Source: Pogostemon cablin (taxonomy: Eukaryota; Streptophyta; Magnoliopsida; Lamiales; Lamiaceae). From it: a DNA stretch of 64,000 nt. This document shows, piece after piece, positions 37,308 through 48,336 of the stretch. The notes under the pieces were generated by a model. That model did no database searches, was not told where the DNA came from, and was given only the letters and a program-made list of their open reading frames with translations. Position numbers and translations under genes: made by a program. Location: the NCBI GenBank assembly GCA_023678885.1, contig CM043012.1, forward strand, positions 18,698,036 to 18,762,035. The letters run 5' to 3'. Every line of letters starts with the position of its first letter. Within the stretch, counting starts at the first letter, position 1.

Positions 37308-38486
37308 CTAATTAACATTAGGATTGGGCCTTTTCTCGCGGGTGTAAACATAATATTCCTTGCCCTCGTCATGTTTCTTGAAACCTACCACGTCAATGGA
37401 GGTCGAAGCAGCTGCAAAGGCAGCTCCTGCAGACAATGCTGTGGAAATGCTCCTCCCTGCATACATATTTGAAGTATTTGGTCAAATTCTTCCATGGCTT
37501 TGTAAGATTTTAATGCAAAATAACAATTCAGGAAAATAGATTGTGTTATGATCAGCGGATGTCTTCAGCAATCAAACAGTGATATTCGCAATCTTAAGAA
37601 CAGCACAACACTAGCCCCCTAGGGCCTCGGCTACAATACAAGTACTACGATGTAGAGTTTTTGGCTGCCTGGAATAAATGTTATACAAATGTATGCATTC
37701 TATTGCAGATGAACTTGAAAGTGTTATAGACACCCAGCGACCAAAACTGAACATGATTGAAGGTGGGAAATACACGCATAACAGATCAAGTGATATCAGC
37801 TTCAATACACCATTGTCAGTCTTAAGATCTATTTAGTCACCAAACAGGATTCCAAATGGAAATTGAAAAAAAATTGCAAATAACAATTGGTATGACTTAA
37901 GGAACCTTCAAATATTAAAAAACCTCACATTGCGTGCCATTAGAAGCATACCAATTAACTGTCAATTTCAAGTGATAGAATTTCCAAATTGATAATTATA
38001 ATCTTAAAGTTTCAACAGCAAATGGCAAGAACCATACGAGTAGTTTAGAAGAAAAGAGGACTCTCCACTTCAGGTCATTGACACATACATACAGAGAATA
38101 GCATTCATGCACAGACAACAAGATACACAGAAAACAAACAAGGAGAAAAGTTCACCCTTGAATCCCATGATAGTAGCACCAGCAACAAATCCTCCAACTG
38201 CTCCGTTAACAAAGTCTCTTTTCATCCGGGTATTTTGCATTATCTGCTCCATGCCGACGAAGACCCCGCCTATAGCAGCAAAAGTTGCTCCATGGTTGCC
38301 CATCATCTTCAGTGTTCGGATCAAACCAGGAAGCGCTACTCTCCTCTCAACACGAGGTACATCATGCCAAGTAGCAACAATTGTACCCCAAACAGTGCCA
38401 ACAATTAATCCTGCGGTTGCCCCTTTTATCGTTTTCATCATAGAGCTCTGTTCATCTTCCATCTTCTTAAGATCTTCAATCTCCAT
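37308..38486 (-). CDS. OEP16-3: OEP16-3 / Tim17-Tim22-Tim23 family membrane protein
   Basis: A small four-helix organelle membrane protein of the preprotein and amino-acid transporter family. In plants OEP16-3 is reported mainly in mitochondria and as a subunit of complex I (B14.7-like). Two coding exons, 38486-38156 and 37456-37308, join in phase 1 to 159 residues. Glycine-rich hydrophobic helices are visible (GATAGLIVGTVWGTIVA, then FAAIGGVFVGMEQIM, then NGAVGGFVAGATIMGF, then LSAGAAFAAAS). The C-terminus is hydrophilic. The ATG at 38486 opens the conserved KKMEDEQSS region. A further leader exon near 39327-39400 with a CT-rich tract is likely. Confidence 0.93.
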
Positions 38487-38489
38487 TTT

Positions 38490-39326
38490 AGCTTTCTTTT
38501 AATTAATAATGCAAAAGGCTGTAAAAGGGAAGCCCAGTAGAAACTGAAAGTGAGTCCTTATGAGCACACATGTCTGTTCTAAACAAACCAAATTAAAATG
38601 GAGAATATTTATGATACAGTAAAATATTGAATCATAAAATATTCAAAATAAAACAGAACAAATAGTGGACAGAATTTTCTATATGACCACTGCCAATGCA
38701 TGATGACCTACAGGATTAAATAAGAATGTATAAAAGAGCACTCTGAGAAATGAGTAAAGAGTAACAACCAAAAAGGATTTCATGGTAAACAATAGAAAAA
38801 TTACATGGTATAATGTACTTGTAAGTTGTAACAAGGCTTTAGAAAGAAAAAAACTGCAGTAAAATAAATTGTTATGTAGAAATTCACAAGAGATTCAGCC
38901 ATCAGCTAAGCCACCAGCATAACAATATAGATAAGAGAACAACTTCATAAAAATCAACCAATTAAAAGATAGCACCTTGGAGCAATTTCTAGCACTCAGA
39001 GTCTGCAGTGTCTTAAAATATATGATCAAAGGTTTAGTTAAGTCAAATGTTCAGCACCTGTCGATCATAAAACCAACACTACAATCTTAGATGTAAGATT
39101 AAGAATAACTATAAGTTCAAGCCTTAATTGATAAATTCGCAAGCTTAAGAATAGCTATAAGCTCAAGCCTTAATTGATAAATTCGCAGTACAAAAAATTC
39201 TAACCCTAAAATCAGAGTCTCTCAACATTTCGCAACAAAGAAATGAAAAAAAAAAAAAAAAAGTTAAAAGGTATCAATCCATCTCAGATTGCGTACCAGA
39301 ACAGGACTAATGAGGATGAGCTCACC
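38490..39326 (-). other. Probable 5' UTR intron of OEP16-3
   Basis: On the minus strand a good donor (ATCAG|GTGAGC, exon edge 39326) lies downstream of a CT-rich leader, and no coding frame intervenes before the ATG at 38486. The acceptor is probably within 20 bp of the ATG (ttaaaag or aaaag), which is weak. A short near-duplicate, starting taagaataac and taagaatagc, lies at about 39100-39185. No gene seen. Confidence 0.5.
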
Positions 39327-39371
39327 TGATGAATATGATGATTTCAGATCTGTCAAGTTCTTCTTCGATGG

Positions 39372-39412
<41 letters not shown>

Positions 39413-39693
39413 TGAGATGGAAATAAAATTGATGAGAAAATCGGAAGAAATTGTATGGGCCTTATTGGGCTAAATTTAAATATGTTTAGATTAGTAGAAC
39501 TTTTGGGCCTGATTAGAGTGATTATATTCTCTCACTTCTTTATAAAATTAATGATATGGGCTTTTATAAGCCCAGTTGTGAACTGCTGCTACAGAGAGGA
39601 AACGGAATGAACTGAAATTTCTGCTAAATTTCGAAAGCACGAATATTTGAAGAGATTTTTGCTTCACTAAAATAAATATTTTAGATTAAGAAA
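39327..39693. promoter_or_regulatory. Bidirectional promoter between OEP16-3 and CDK5RAP3
   Basis: Divergent genes are separated by less than 370 bp. The OEP16-3 leader contains a (GA)n/(CT)n tract at 39377-39406. The middle has telo-box-free, AT-rich sequence with gggcctt and gggcct repeats (about 39455-39515), reminiscent of the site-II-like GGGCC/TGGGCY boxes of housekeeping promoters. Shared use is inferred from layout. Confidence 0.5.
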
Positions 39694-42600
39694 ATGCAAA
39701 ATCAAGATGAAATTCGGAACCTCCCGATCGACATCGCGTTTGCTCGTCTTGGAGGTAAACTCATTTGTGATGTTGACTATGGTTTTTTGGATTTTCTAAT
39801 CAATTTAGTTTAATTTCCACATGCACTTTTGTTAATTGCTTTTTATTCGTTTTTGGAATCAATTAATTGATTTTCTGATTGAATTGAAGAATGGCTTGTG
39901 GATCGGAAGAGAATTGCAGCCGATTGGAGGAAGCGAATGGCGGCTGTAAAGGCGAAGATTTCGACGTCGTTTGCTTCACTGCCTAAAGACATTGATCCCT
40001 TTTTCCAAACCCTTGACCCCGAAGGTTCAAAATTTTTTATTTAGCTGTCTGCATCTTTTTGCATATGATCATCGCTAGTTTAAAATTGAGCTTATTTAAC
40101 TCAGTTAATATAATTTTTGAAGTCGCGATCATTGTCATTTATTTGACTGCAATTTAAGTATTTGAGCTTTTGAAGAAAAAGAAATTGAATGTTAGTTCAT
40201 GATATGTGCAGACTGGCTTAATTTTTCCGGAATTGTTTTAGCAGTGCTTGATAAATCCAATTGATTAATTAACAAGAACAGTTTATACATTAATTAATTT
40301 GTTGGAACTAAATTATTTTTGTTTGAGGCAGTTAGCAAGCTGGGCTTGTAGGAATCGCAGTAGGTGTTAAAGTTTAATGTTGTATACCATCAGTAATCAC
40401 TATTAGGACTATCATTCATATTGCAATTTTAATTATTTTTTCAGGGATTGGCTACTTGGAAGCGAAAAAAATATATGAAATTCTGTTAAAGACAAATCCA
40501 GAAAGCCGTAATATTTTTGGTCGGCTTTCAGGTGCTTCTGTAAGATATCTAGAGAACACCTCCTTAAATATCTATGCTTGCTCTCTCTGTCTTTCTCTAT
40601 GCGCATCAAAACATCTTTTTCCAATAGTTTGTAACAAATACTCCTATTTTGATAGGGTGATTGGGAAACAATAGTGCGTGCTTATGAGAAGGATCATGTA
40701 TTTCTTGGTGAGGCTGCTCAGATAATGGTCCAAAATGTGAACTATGAAATGTGAGGGTTGCTGTTTTTCCTTTAAAAATATAGCTAGCATTTACTGCCAG
40801 CCACTGTAATCTTTATTTTTGAACTTTTTTTTATTGGTCAATTTTAAAGCCCATATCTGAAAAAGCAAGTGCAAAAGAGTCAGCAACAGCTTGTAGAGTT
40901 AGAGAGAAAGGAAGCTGATATAAAAAGAAATGCAGCTCTTTCAGCAGCGAAATATTCAGAAGCTTGTCAGGAGCTAGGATTACAGGTATGTCCTTTATTC
41001 AAAGTAAAAATTGTTTATTTTTATAATTTGCATTGCGACTTGCATGAAACTGTTTCTGCAGGGTTTTAATGTCCGATCAGAGTTGTTAGAAACAGCTATG
41101 ACGTCTCTTCCTAGCACTTTTAGTGAGATGTTAGAAGTATTGAAAAGTGATTCAGTTTCAACGGCCATTGAGTTCTACTCAACATTTGTTAAAGATGCAC
41201 ACACAAAGAAAGATGTGAGAAACTTATTTAGTATTTACTCTTGGTATTTTATCAACTGTATCTCCTCTCTCATATCTCTTACACTAATTTTGCATTGCAG
41301 AAAGCTCCTGACCCTGTATTACCGAATTTGATATATGTCCGGCAGAGCCCCCCTTCACTTAATGTTACTGTGAGTTCTGAAATTATAGATTCTGTTATTG
41401 CTCAAGAATCACATCATGAACCTGCAGCCATGGATGGGGCAGCAGAGTTTGCAGCTGACAGTATTGACTGGGATATTACTTTGGAGAGCTCTGAAATTAA
41501 TTGGGATATTGGTACTGTAGAAACGGAAGATAATGGAAATGGATTGGGTCCATATGAAATCGTTAATGCTAGTGATATTTTGCCAAACTCCCCTCGTGGA
41601 GATGGCCAGATCTTGGATAACTCGGAAAGCCTGACAGCTCCTGAATTTTCTGTATCTGATATTTCTTGGGATATAAGTGTCGATAATTCGCAGTTTGTTG
41701 GGGCAGAAGATACTGGTAGACTTAGTACTCCCACAGGATCTGGTTCAACCTATCCATATGCTATAGCTGGATCAACTGGAAGTAACCTGGATAGGAGTCC
41801 ACTTTTGGATACAGAGTACAGGAATAAGATTCTTGATGACTTGTTTGAGGTTTACTCTTGAATTACTTCTGTTTACTTTCATAAACAACTATTATCATAC
41901 TATTATTGTCGTGTATTGTCGTGTCCTTGTGAATGACTCCTCTAATCTTTTAACTCTCTGCCCATTTTAAGATGTTATTCTTACCATATGTTTTCATCTC
42001 TTCTAATGATAAATCAGGTTAAAGCATTTCTAAATCAACGGTCACTTGAATTGACAAATGCTGAAACTTTGTCTTTACAACATCAAGTCCAAGCAGTAGC
42101 TCCCTTTGTGCTTCAGCAGTACAGTCCTGACTCAATTCGGGGAATGCTTTCTGACATATCTATATCAATCTCAAAGTTAACCAATAGGAAAACTAGGGAT
42201 TTGATCATGATTCTAAACTCCAAAAGGTATCGATAATCTCTCTCCAAACTACTATCTCTCTCCCACGTAATACTTTTAGATAAATGATACTCCAATCCAA
42301 CAGGCATAGATGCTCTTCTTTGTTTACTTTCATTTCCCATATGTTCTCTTCAGTTTCTGAATTAAGTGCCCTGCTTTGCTCTATTGATATGTTTTATGAA
42401 AGTCATTTGTTATTTTAATGATTTTCAGATTTTTGGATCGTTTGGTAACTACATTGGAGGAAAAGAAGCACCATGAGGTTAAGCTAAAAGATGGATTGAA
42501 GGACCTTTATGCTAAACGCCTAGAGCTGCAAAACTCACTGTCTTCCTCATGGCCAAAACAAGTAAGCTCATCTTAGTAGGATGTAGAAGTAGGGACTCTC

Positions 42601-42867
42601 CTGCATTCATGCATGTCATTAACACTGTCTTTTACCCTTGTGCTCTATTTATATTTTGAATATTAGTGATTATTATTAAAGCAACACTGTGGCGGACTCA
42701 GTTTTGTAATTATATGTTGCTATTCTCATTTGCAGGAAGCAGCTCTTGCCAAAGCGAGGGAGTTGAAGAAACTCTGTGAGACCACTCTTTCAAAACTTTT
42801 TGATGGAAGGCCAGTCAATATTATTGGAGAGATTAACGCATTGTTGAGTAGTGGCTTGAATGTGTAA
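39694..42867 (+). CDS. CDK5RAP3: CDK5RAP3-like protein (C53), UFMylation and ER-phagy factor
   Basis: Substrate adaptor of the UFL1-DDRGK1 UFM1 ligase; plant C53 links stalled ER ribosomes to autophagy. Ten exons: 39694-39754, 39890-40024, 40445-40539, 40656-40750, 40850-40985, 41062-41214, 41301-41849, 42018-42226, 42429-42561, 42736-42867, all GT-AG, joining in frame to 565 residues. The N-terminal helical part begins LPIDIAFARLGEWLVDRKRI. The acidic, disordered middle (about 245-400) carries three shuffled ATG8-interacting motifs: IDWD at 280, INWD at 291 and ISWD at 346. The C-terminal helical part (about 409-565) includes coiled-coil-like KKHHEVKLKDGLKDLYAKR. The stop lies 229 bp from the stop of the convergent receptor-kinase pseudogene. 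Confidence 0.93.
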
Positions 42868-43096
42868 CCTTCCTAGAACTAATTGCTTGTTAAAGAAGAC
42901 AAACGCAAAGAAAATGTTGCTAACTTACAGTGTAATATATTTGATGATGACAGTAATATTGACATTCAAAAGCCAAAACTGGTGTTTCAAAGATCGCACT
43001 ATACATTCGTTGTCTTTTCCATGTATCGTTGTTGGGTTTTTCCCCAAGTCTTTACATCAGAAGTGTGGAGCACTAGAATACTCTTTAAAGCAAAGG

Positions 43097-45637
43097 TTAC
43101 ACAGAATAGTAGCTTTGAGCAGGCGAGCCAAAGAATTTGCTGTTTGTTGACCTGAAAGATCGATCGAACGAGTCTAGTTTGGTACCACCCAGGGCAGTCG
43201 GCTTCACCAGATAACGCTTCAGGGACTCCACTATTTCACTCATTGGGGGCCTGAATTCCTGCTCAGGCTGACCATATTACACAGAAAGATACGTAGTTGA
43301 GTAATCTTTTCAATCCCAACTTAAAATTGTGTAACGTGATTCAGTGTGCATTAAAAGAGATATTACCTGAATACAGAGAGATACAATATCAGCAAATCGA
43401 GAAATAGATTTGGACGAGATTGTTCTCATGATCGCAGGATCAACCATCTGCATTAGGGATGCACTGTCGTGTAGATTGGATGAAGCCCATCTCACCAAGG
43501 ATTGCTCATCTTTTGGTCTTGAGAGAGAGAGAGAGAGAGAGAGTAATAATTTGACACCCTCTAGAGTAAGAAAAAAGGTGGGAAATGAACCACTATACAT
43601 GTCAAATGGCCTTCTTCCTGTCAAAAGCTCTAAAAGCAAAACACCAAAGGCATACACATCAGCTTTTGTGTTACCACTGCCTGGTTGAACATGTTCTGGT
43701 GCAACGTAACCACTATCAGCAATTGCCATTTCAGAAACCTGTTAATGCATGTTGTCATTATAAGATGTTCATGTTCACTTCTATAAAGAGAGAGAGAGGG
43801 AGAGAGAGCAGGAACCTTGAGCTTAACAGTGTTGCTGGAAAGGGGTCTCAAGACAGCTAGGCCACAATCACAGACATGGGGTACAAGATCTTCATCAAGC
43901 AAGATGTTGGCAGCTTTCAAGTTGCTATGTGCCATAGGTGACACACATGATGCATGCATGCAACTAAAAAAAAAAAGCGATGGAATTAAGAGATGAACAC
44001 TTTAAAAGACAACTATTACTGTAGAGTACTTACTCCAGTTCCCGTCCAATGCCAAGAGCAATATGAAGGCGTAGGCTCCAAGAGAGCGGCTTGTACGCAA
44101 TACTATGCAGAGCATCATCAAGAGAGACGTTCCTGATAAATTCATACACGAGGAGATGCTGGCCATGCTCCATAGAGTAACCAAGAAGTTTGACAATGTT
44201 AGGGTGCTTCAAGCGCGATGCATTCTTTATCACATCGAAGAACTGCTGTTCTTCAATTATAGACAGAGGTACTGTCTTGATGTTCTTCACAGCCAAGGTC
44301 TACCACACCAAAACACAAACCAGAGAGTTTGATTATTTGAGGTTTTCAAGGACTCTATTACTAGTATCACAATTTTTTGTTATAGATAGTAATTACCTTG
44401 CCATCTGGGAAATCTGCTCTGTAAACAGTACCAAGGGATCCCTGACCAATGTAATTTTCTTCACTAAAGCTGTTTGTTGCTATTTGAAGCTCTGCTATGG
44501 TGTAAACTTTTGTATCAATTGGTAATCTGTTTCTTGAGAAACTCTCTCTTGGATACTTTCAGTGTTTTAGTCCGAACGGAGGCAAACGAGAGGGAGTGAT
44601 CATCGGGGAAGAGCTGAATGCTGACATACGAGGGCTGCCTTGTGCACTCATTGACTGTAATCTACGACTAACAAAGCAAAGGAGATGAGGTAAAAATAAA
44701 AAATGGCAGTATTTCCAATGTATAACTGTTAAATAGCACTACAACAGAATGAAAGCATCAGTAGATCATAGCATCACTCATATGAGGAGCAAACATGGCT
44801 ATATATCTCACCTTGAACTGAATCAATCGGTAGAGATCTCATTGAGTCTTGACGGCTCCCCAAGCTTCTAAGTGCACTCCGACGTGATTGTTTTCTGTGT
44901 ATGAACATCCCAAGAGTCGCAAATACTGCAATTAGAGTGATTCCTCCAATCATTAGTACTATACCAACTGCACTCGGTTTCTTCTTCCTGAGAACTTCTG
45001 TTATTTGAAAAGGATAGCTCTCAAAGGCACTTAAATTTGTTGCTGGTGGGCTGCTGACATTCTGCTCAGTTGGCATAGGAAACTTCCATGGTGCATAATT
45101 TGCTTGTGTTTCAAATTTATTGCCCCCAAACCTGAATAAAATCATGATTTTAACAGCTCCAGTAATCAGAATGTGCATGTTAACTAATGCACTAGGTGGA
45201 ATGAGAGAGCATACCTCAAGTTGGATATATTTTGAAAGTTTGGCGGAATAACTCCGCTAAAGTGATCGTCTTCAATGTTCCTGAAAATGGAATCAGTAAG
45301 TGTGCATAATCACTGCAGTAGAATAGAACGAATTAAAAGCATCCATGGACTAGACATACAAGTCCGTAAGAGAGAGATTCGCCAAGAAAATCACAGATCC
45401 TGTTCAGTTACTTGAGTCTGTGAGAGTTCAAATGATGAGAATTGAGAATAGAAAACTCACAAGCCTGTGAGGCTGTACAAAGATTTGAATGAGCTGGGCA
45501 GATCTCCTGTGAAGTTATTGAATGATAAATCCCTGGTGTAAGAAGATTTGCAGGTATCAGAAATGAGATAAGGTAATAAAAGGTACACTCTTAAAAATGC
45601 CATACATTTCTCTTAGATTCCCAAGGCCATTGAACAC
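43097..45637 (-). pseudogene. STRUBBELIG-receptor family pseudogene, 5'-truncated
   Basis: Remnant of an LRR receptor with an atypical kinase, closest to the SRF1/SRF2 type. Minus-strand pieces: a partial LRR exon (about 45637-45606); a 72-nt LRR exon (45532-45461); a decayed LRR exon (45417-45360); an exon with NIEDDHFSG (45280-45216); the membrane-span exon (45131-44812); a juxtamembrane and glycine-loop exon (about 44640-44397); then kinase exons 44299-44034, 43963-43816, 43738-43599, 43517-43367 and 43267-43097. The kinase is open and shows GQGSLGTVYRA, LAVKN, AHSNLKAANIL (no HRD) and DCGL (no DFG), as usual for this family. Disabling changes: LRR exon 3 is 58 nt with stops, the 45280 exon has an in-frame TGA from a one-base loss, and the juxtamembrane exon has a TGA near 44549. 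The signal peptide and first LRRs are missing; the 5' break is near 45632-45660. Confidence 0.8.
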
Positions 45638-45827
45638 TAAATACACCTCATGTATTATAGATAAATATACACTTATTATCAAGTAAGTTCCAATTAAGAC
45701 AACTTTGTCATTTTAATTATAAACTTTTTAATTATAAACATTCAAAAGTAGAGAGCAAGAAAAAGACGCATAAGGTTCCTGTTAATGGGACGGAGGAGTG
45801 AATACTAAATACACCTCATGTATTATA
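45631..45827. repeat. 29-bp direct repeat at the broken SRF 5' end
   Basis: Near-identical copies (starting tgaacactaa and tgaatactaa) lie at 45631-45659 and 45799-45827 with about 140 bp between them. The spacer ends in gggacggaggag, a Stowaway-like terminus. The first copy overlaps the last recognisable coding bases of the SRF remnant, so it marks the truncation point. Confidence 0.7.
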
Positions 45828-46168
45828 TTATATACTATATACTAAAATTTTAGTAGAGTTTTGGATTTTTTAATAATAAATTTGCTTAGGAAGGAAGATA
45901 AAGTAGTTAATTTATTTAAAATAACCAATCAAAATATTTTATTTTTCTTTATCTTATTTAAAATTTTACCTAAAGTTTTAAGTATTTTAAATTTTTTATT
46001 TTTGAATAGGATTTATATAAAAATTATATAAAATTAATTGTCTTTTCATAATCATTAATTTGACATTCATATTACTAATAATATATTATTGGAGAAATAG
46101 ATTCTTAAATTTAATAACAATTTTTTTATTGTAAAATATTCTTTAATAAAATATATTAATAAATAAAA

Positions 46169-46950
46169 GGGTTAATTGCAAAAAAAAACCTCAACCTTTC
46201 ATTTTATTGCAAATAAATCTTAACCTTTAAAAAATTACAAAGAAAACCTCAACATTTAAGTTTCGTGCAAAACACACCCAACGGGTAGGAGAGGGTTGTC
46301 CGACGCTGATGTGGCGTTGACCTTTGCCACCTCACCTTTAAGTTTGTTGAAAAAAAAACCTCAATCTTTACTTAAATTGCAATTTAATCCCAACCTTTGA
46401 GATTTTGGCAAAAAAATCCATCAATTTTTTTTTATTTTAAATTGCACAAATTATATTTTGTATTTAAAATTTAAATTCTAAAAAATTATTAAATAAAAAT
46501 AATAAATTTATTTTAGTTTTTAAAATATTTTATACATTATAAATTTTTTTATAATTTATAAAATCAAAGTATTCTTGAACATGTCTTAAGATTTTTTTTT
46601 AATTTTATGTTGTATTTAATATGACAATATATATGTATATATATATTTAGATTAAAATATTTTATAATTTATGTAGACTTAATATATAAACATATAGTTT
46701 TATACAACATATAGTTTTATACGAACAAATATAATATATTAATTATTTTAATTGTGTCATATGCCAAAAAGAAAAACGTAAAGATTGAAATAATACGTTA
46801 AAAATAAAAATATGTAAAGATTGAAATGAGCGGAGAGATTATATAAAAATTTGGTTTGTATAAATTAAAACTTAACTAATACAATTATGTGTTCGTATAA
46901 AACTATGAGTTTATAAATTAAGTCTTCATAAATTATAAAAAAGTTTAATC

Positions 46951-47024
<74 letters not shown>

Positions 47025-47462
47025 CATATTAAATATAATATAAAATTACGAAAAATTTTTAAGACATGTTCAAGAATACTTTGATTTTATAAATTATAAA
47101 AAAATTATAATACATAAAATATTTTAAAAACTAAAATAAATTTACTATTTAGAATTTAAATTTTAAATATATAATATAATTGGTGCAATTTAAAAAAAAA
47201 TAAAAATTTGATGGACATTTTTGCCAAAATCTGAAAGGTTGGGATTAAATTACAATTTAAGCAAATGTTAAGATTTTTTTTGCAACAAACTTAAAACTGA
47301 CGTGGAAAAGGTCAACGTCACGTCAGCGTCGGACAGCCCTCTCCTGTCCGTTGGGTGCGTTTTGCACGAAACTTAAAGGTCAAAGTTTTTTTTGTAATTT
47401 CTTAAAGGTTGTGATTTATTTGCAATAAAATGAAAGGTTGAGGTTTTTTTTGCAATTAACGC
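46169..47462. mobile_element. 1.3-kb Mutator-like palindromic (foldback) element
   Basis: Starts gggttaattgcaaaaaaa and ends ttttttgcaattaacgc. The two halves (about 46169-46750 and 46880-47462) are long imperfect inverted repeats of nearly 600 bp around a short centre. An exact 9-bp duplication, taaataaaa, flanks it (46160-46168 and 47463-47471), the Mutator superfamily signature. There is no transposase. An (AT)n tract at about 46954-47021 expanded only in the right arm; the left arm has a short counterpart near 46635. The termini match the 269-bp element at 18963. Confidence 0.88.
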
Positions 47463-47815
47463 TAAATAAAATATTGTTAGAAGATAAGAAATTATTTAAT
47501 ATATTTAATCTATTTATCCTTAGAATTTTAAGTTTAATAAATTTAGTTAATTATAAATTTCTAAATGAGGAATTTCATGAAAAATAAATCTTAGTTTAAT
47601 ATTAATTAATTTTCATAATTTATTTATCGTTAATTATTTATTTTATATTTATTATATTAGTATTTTTTTAATAATTTAATTTTAATTATACAATAATTTA
47701 TAATTATTATATATATTTATTAATTTTATTTATTAAATAATAATAGTTAGGGATGGTAATGAAATGAGCATTTCAAGTACCTATCATATCCAAATCTTAA
47801 TAGGGCACGTATGGG

Positions 47816-48278
47816 TGTGGTAGGATCTCCAAAGATGAGCCTTGTCTTTTATTGTGTATTGGGCATGATGTTCCAATAAGTCCAGGAGTTGCCCGATCAA
47901 AGGTCCGTCCTCCACGTGCAAGAATGGCCGCCTACGGACCACTAGTCCAGTTGCCTCAGATATACAAATATCCTACGAGATATTCCACTAGGCAAAAATC
48001 CTAGTTCGAATCCTAGAATAGTCACGTGAAGCTATATCGCCTTTAATGCTCGCAATCTGCCAATTCACTCCGATACGGGTGACGTCAGATCATCCAGTAT
48101 AAATATGAGAATTTCCTATAGTAATGAACCAACCCTTCACCCCTTACAAAACAGGCATAAAAGGTCTAAGGGGCAATCCTCTCCTTTTAAGTTTGCTCAA
48201 CGCATATTAATCCTTCTTCATCTCATTAAGCTCACATTAATATGCGATTAGGACGAGATTAAAAGCCGACGATCTACA
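47816..48278 (+). repeat. 5' LTR of the Tat-type element
   Basis: 463 bp, starting tgtggtaggatctcc and ending gatctaca (TG...CA). Pairs with 59952-60427. Confidence 0.93.
48080..48105 (+). promoter_or_regulatory. LTR promoter: TGACGTCA box plus TATA box
   Basis: A perfect TGACGTCA palindrome (48080-48087), the consensus for TGA/CREB-type bZIP proteins, sits 10 bp upstream of tataaata (48098-48105) in the 5' LTR. The 3' LTR keeps the TATA box but reads tgacgtct. Transcription would start a few tens of bases downstream. Confidence 0.65.
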
Positions 48279-48280
48279 TT

Positions 48281-48298
48281 TGGCACCGTCTGTGGGAA
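48281..48298 (+). other. Primer-binding site
   Basis: tggcaccgtctgtgggaa begins 2 bp after the 5' LTR. Closely similar TGGCGCC-type sites at this position are usual for plant Ty3 elements. The priming tRNA is not assigned. Confidence 0.7.
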
Positions 48299-48336
48299 AC
48301 GGCACATAGCCGCTTGCTTTGCCCAAAGCTTTCGAA

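Noticed and set aside
42860..43155. Two plus-strand frames after CDK5RAP3
   Set aside because: They overlap the CDK5RAP3 3' UTR and the antisense of the SRF last exon.
43310..43729. A continuous 139-codon minus-strand reading frame through the kinase
   Set aside because: It reads through a likely 81-nt intron ending in a (CT)n tract and past a splice donor at 43366; the insert does not fit the kinase family.
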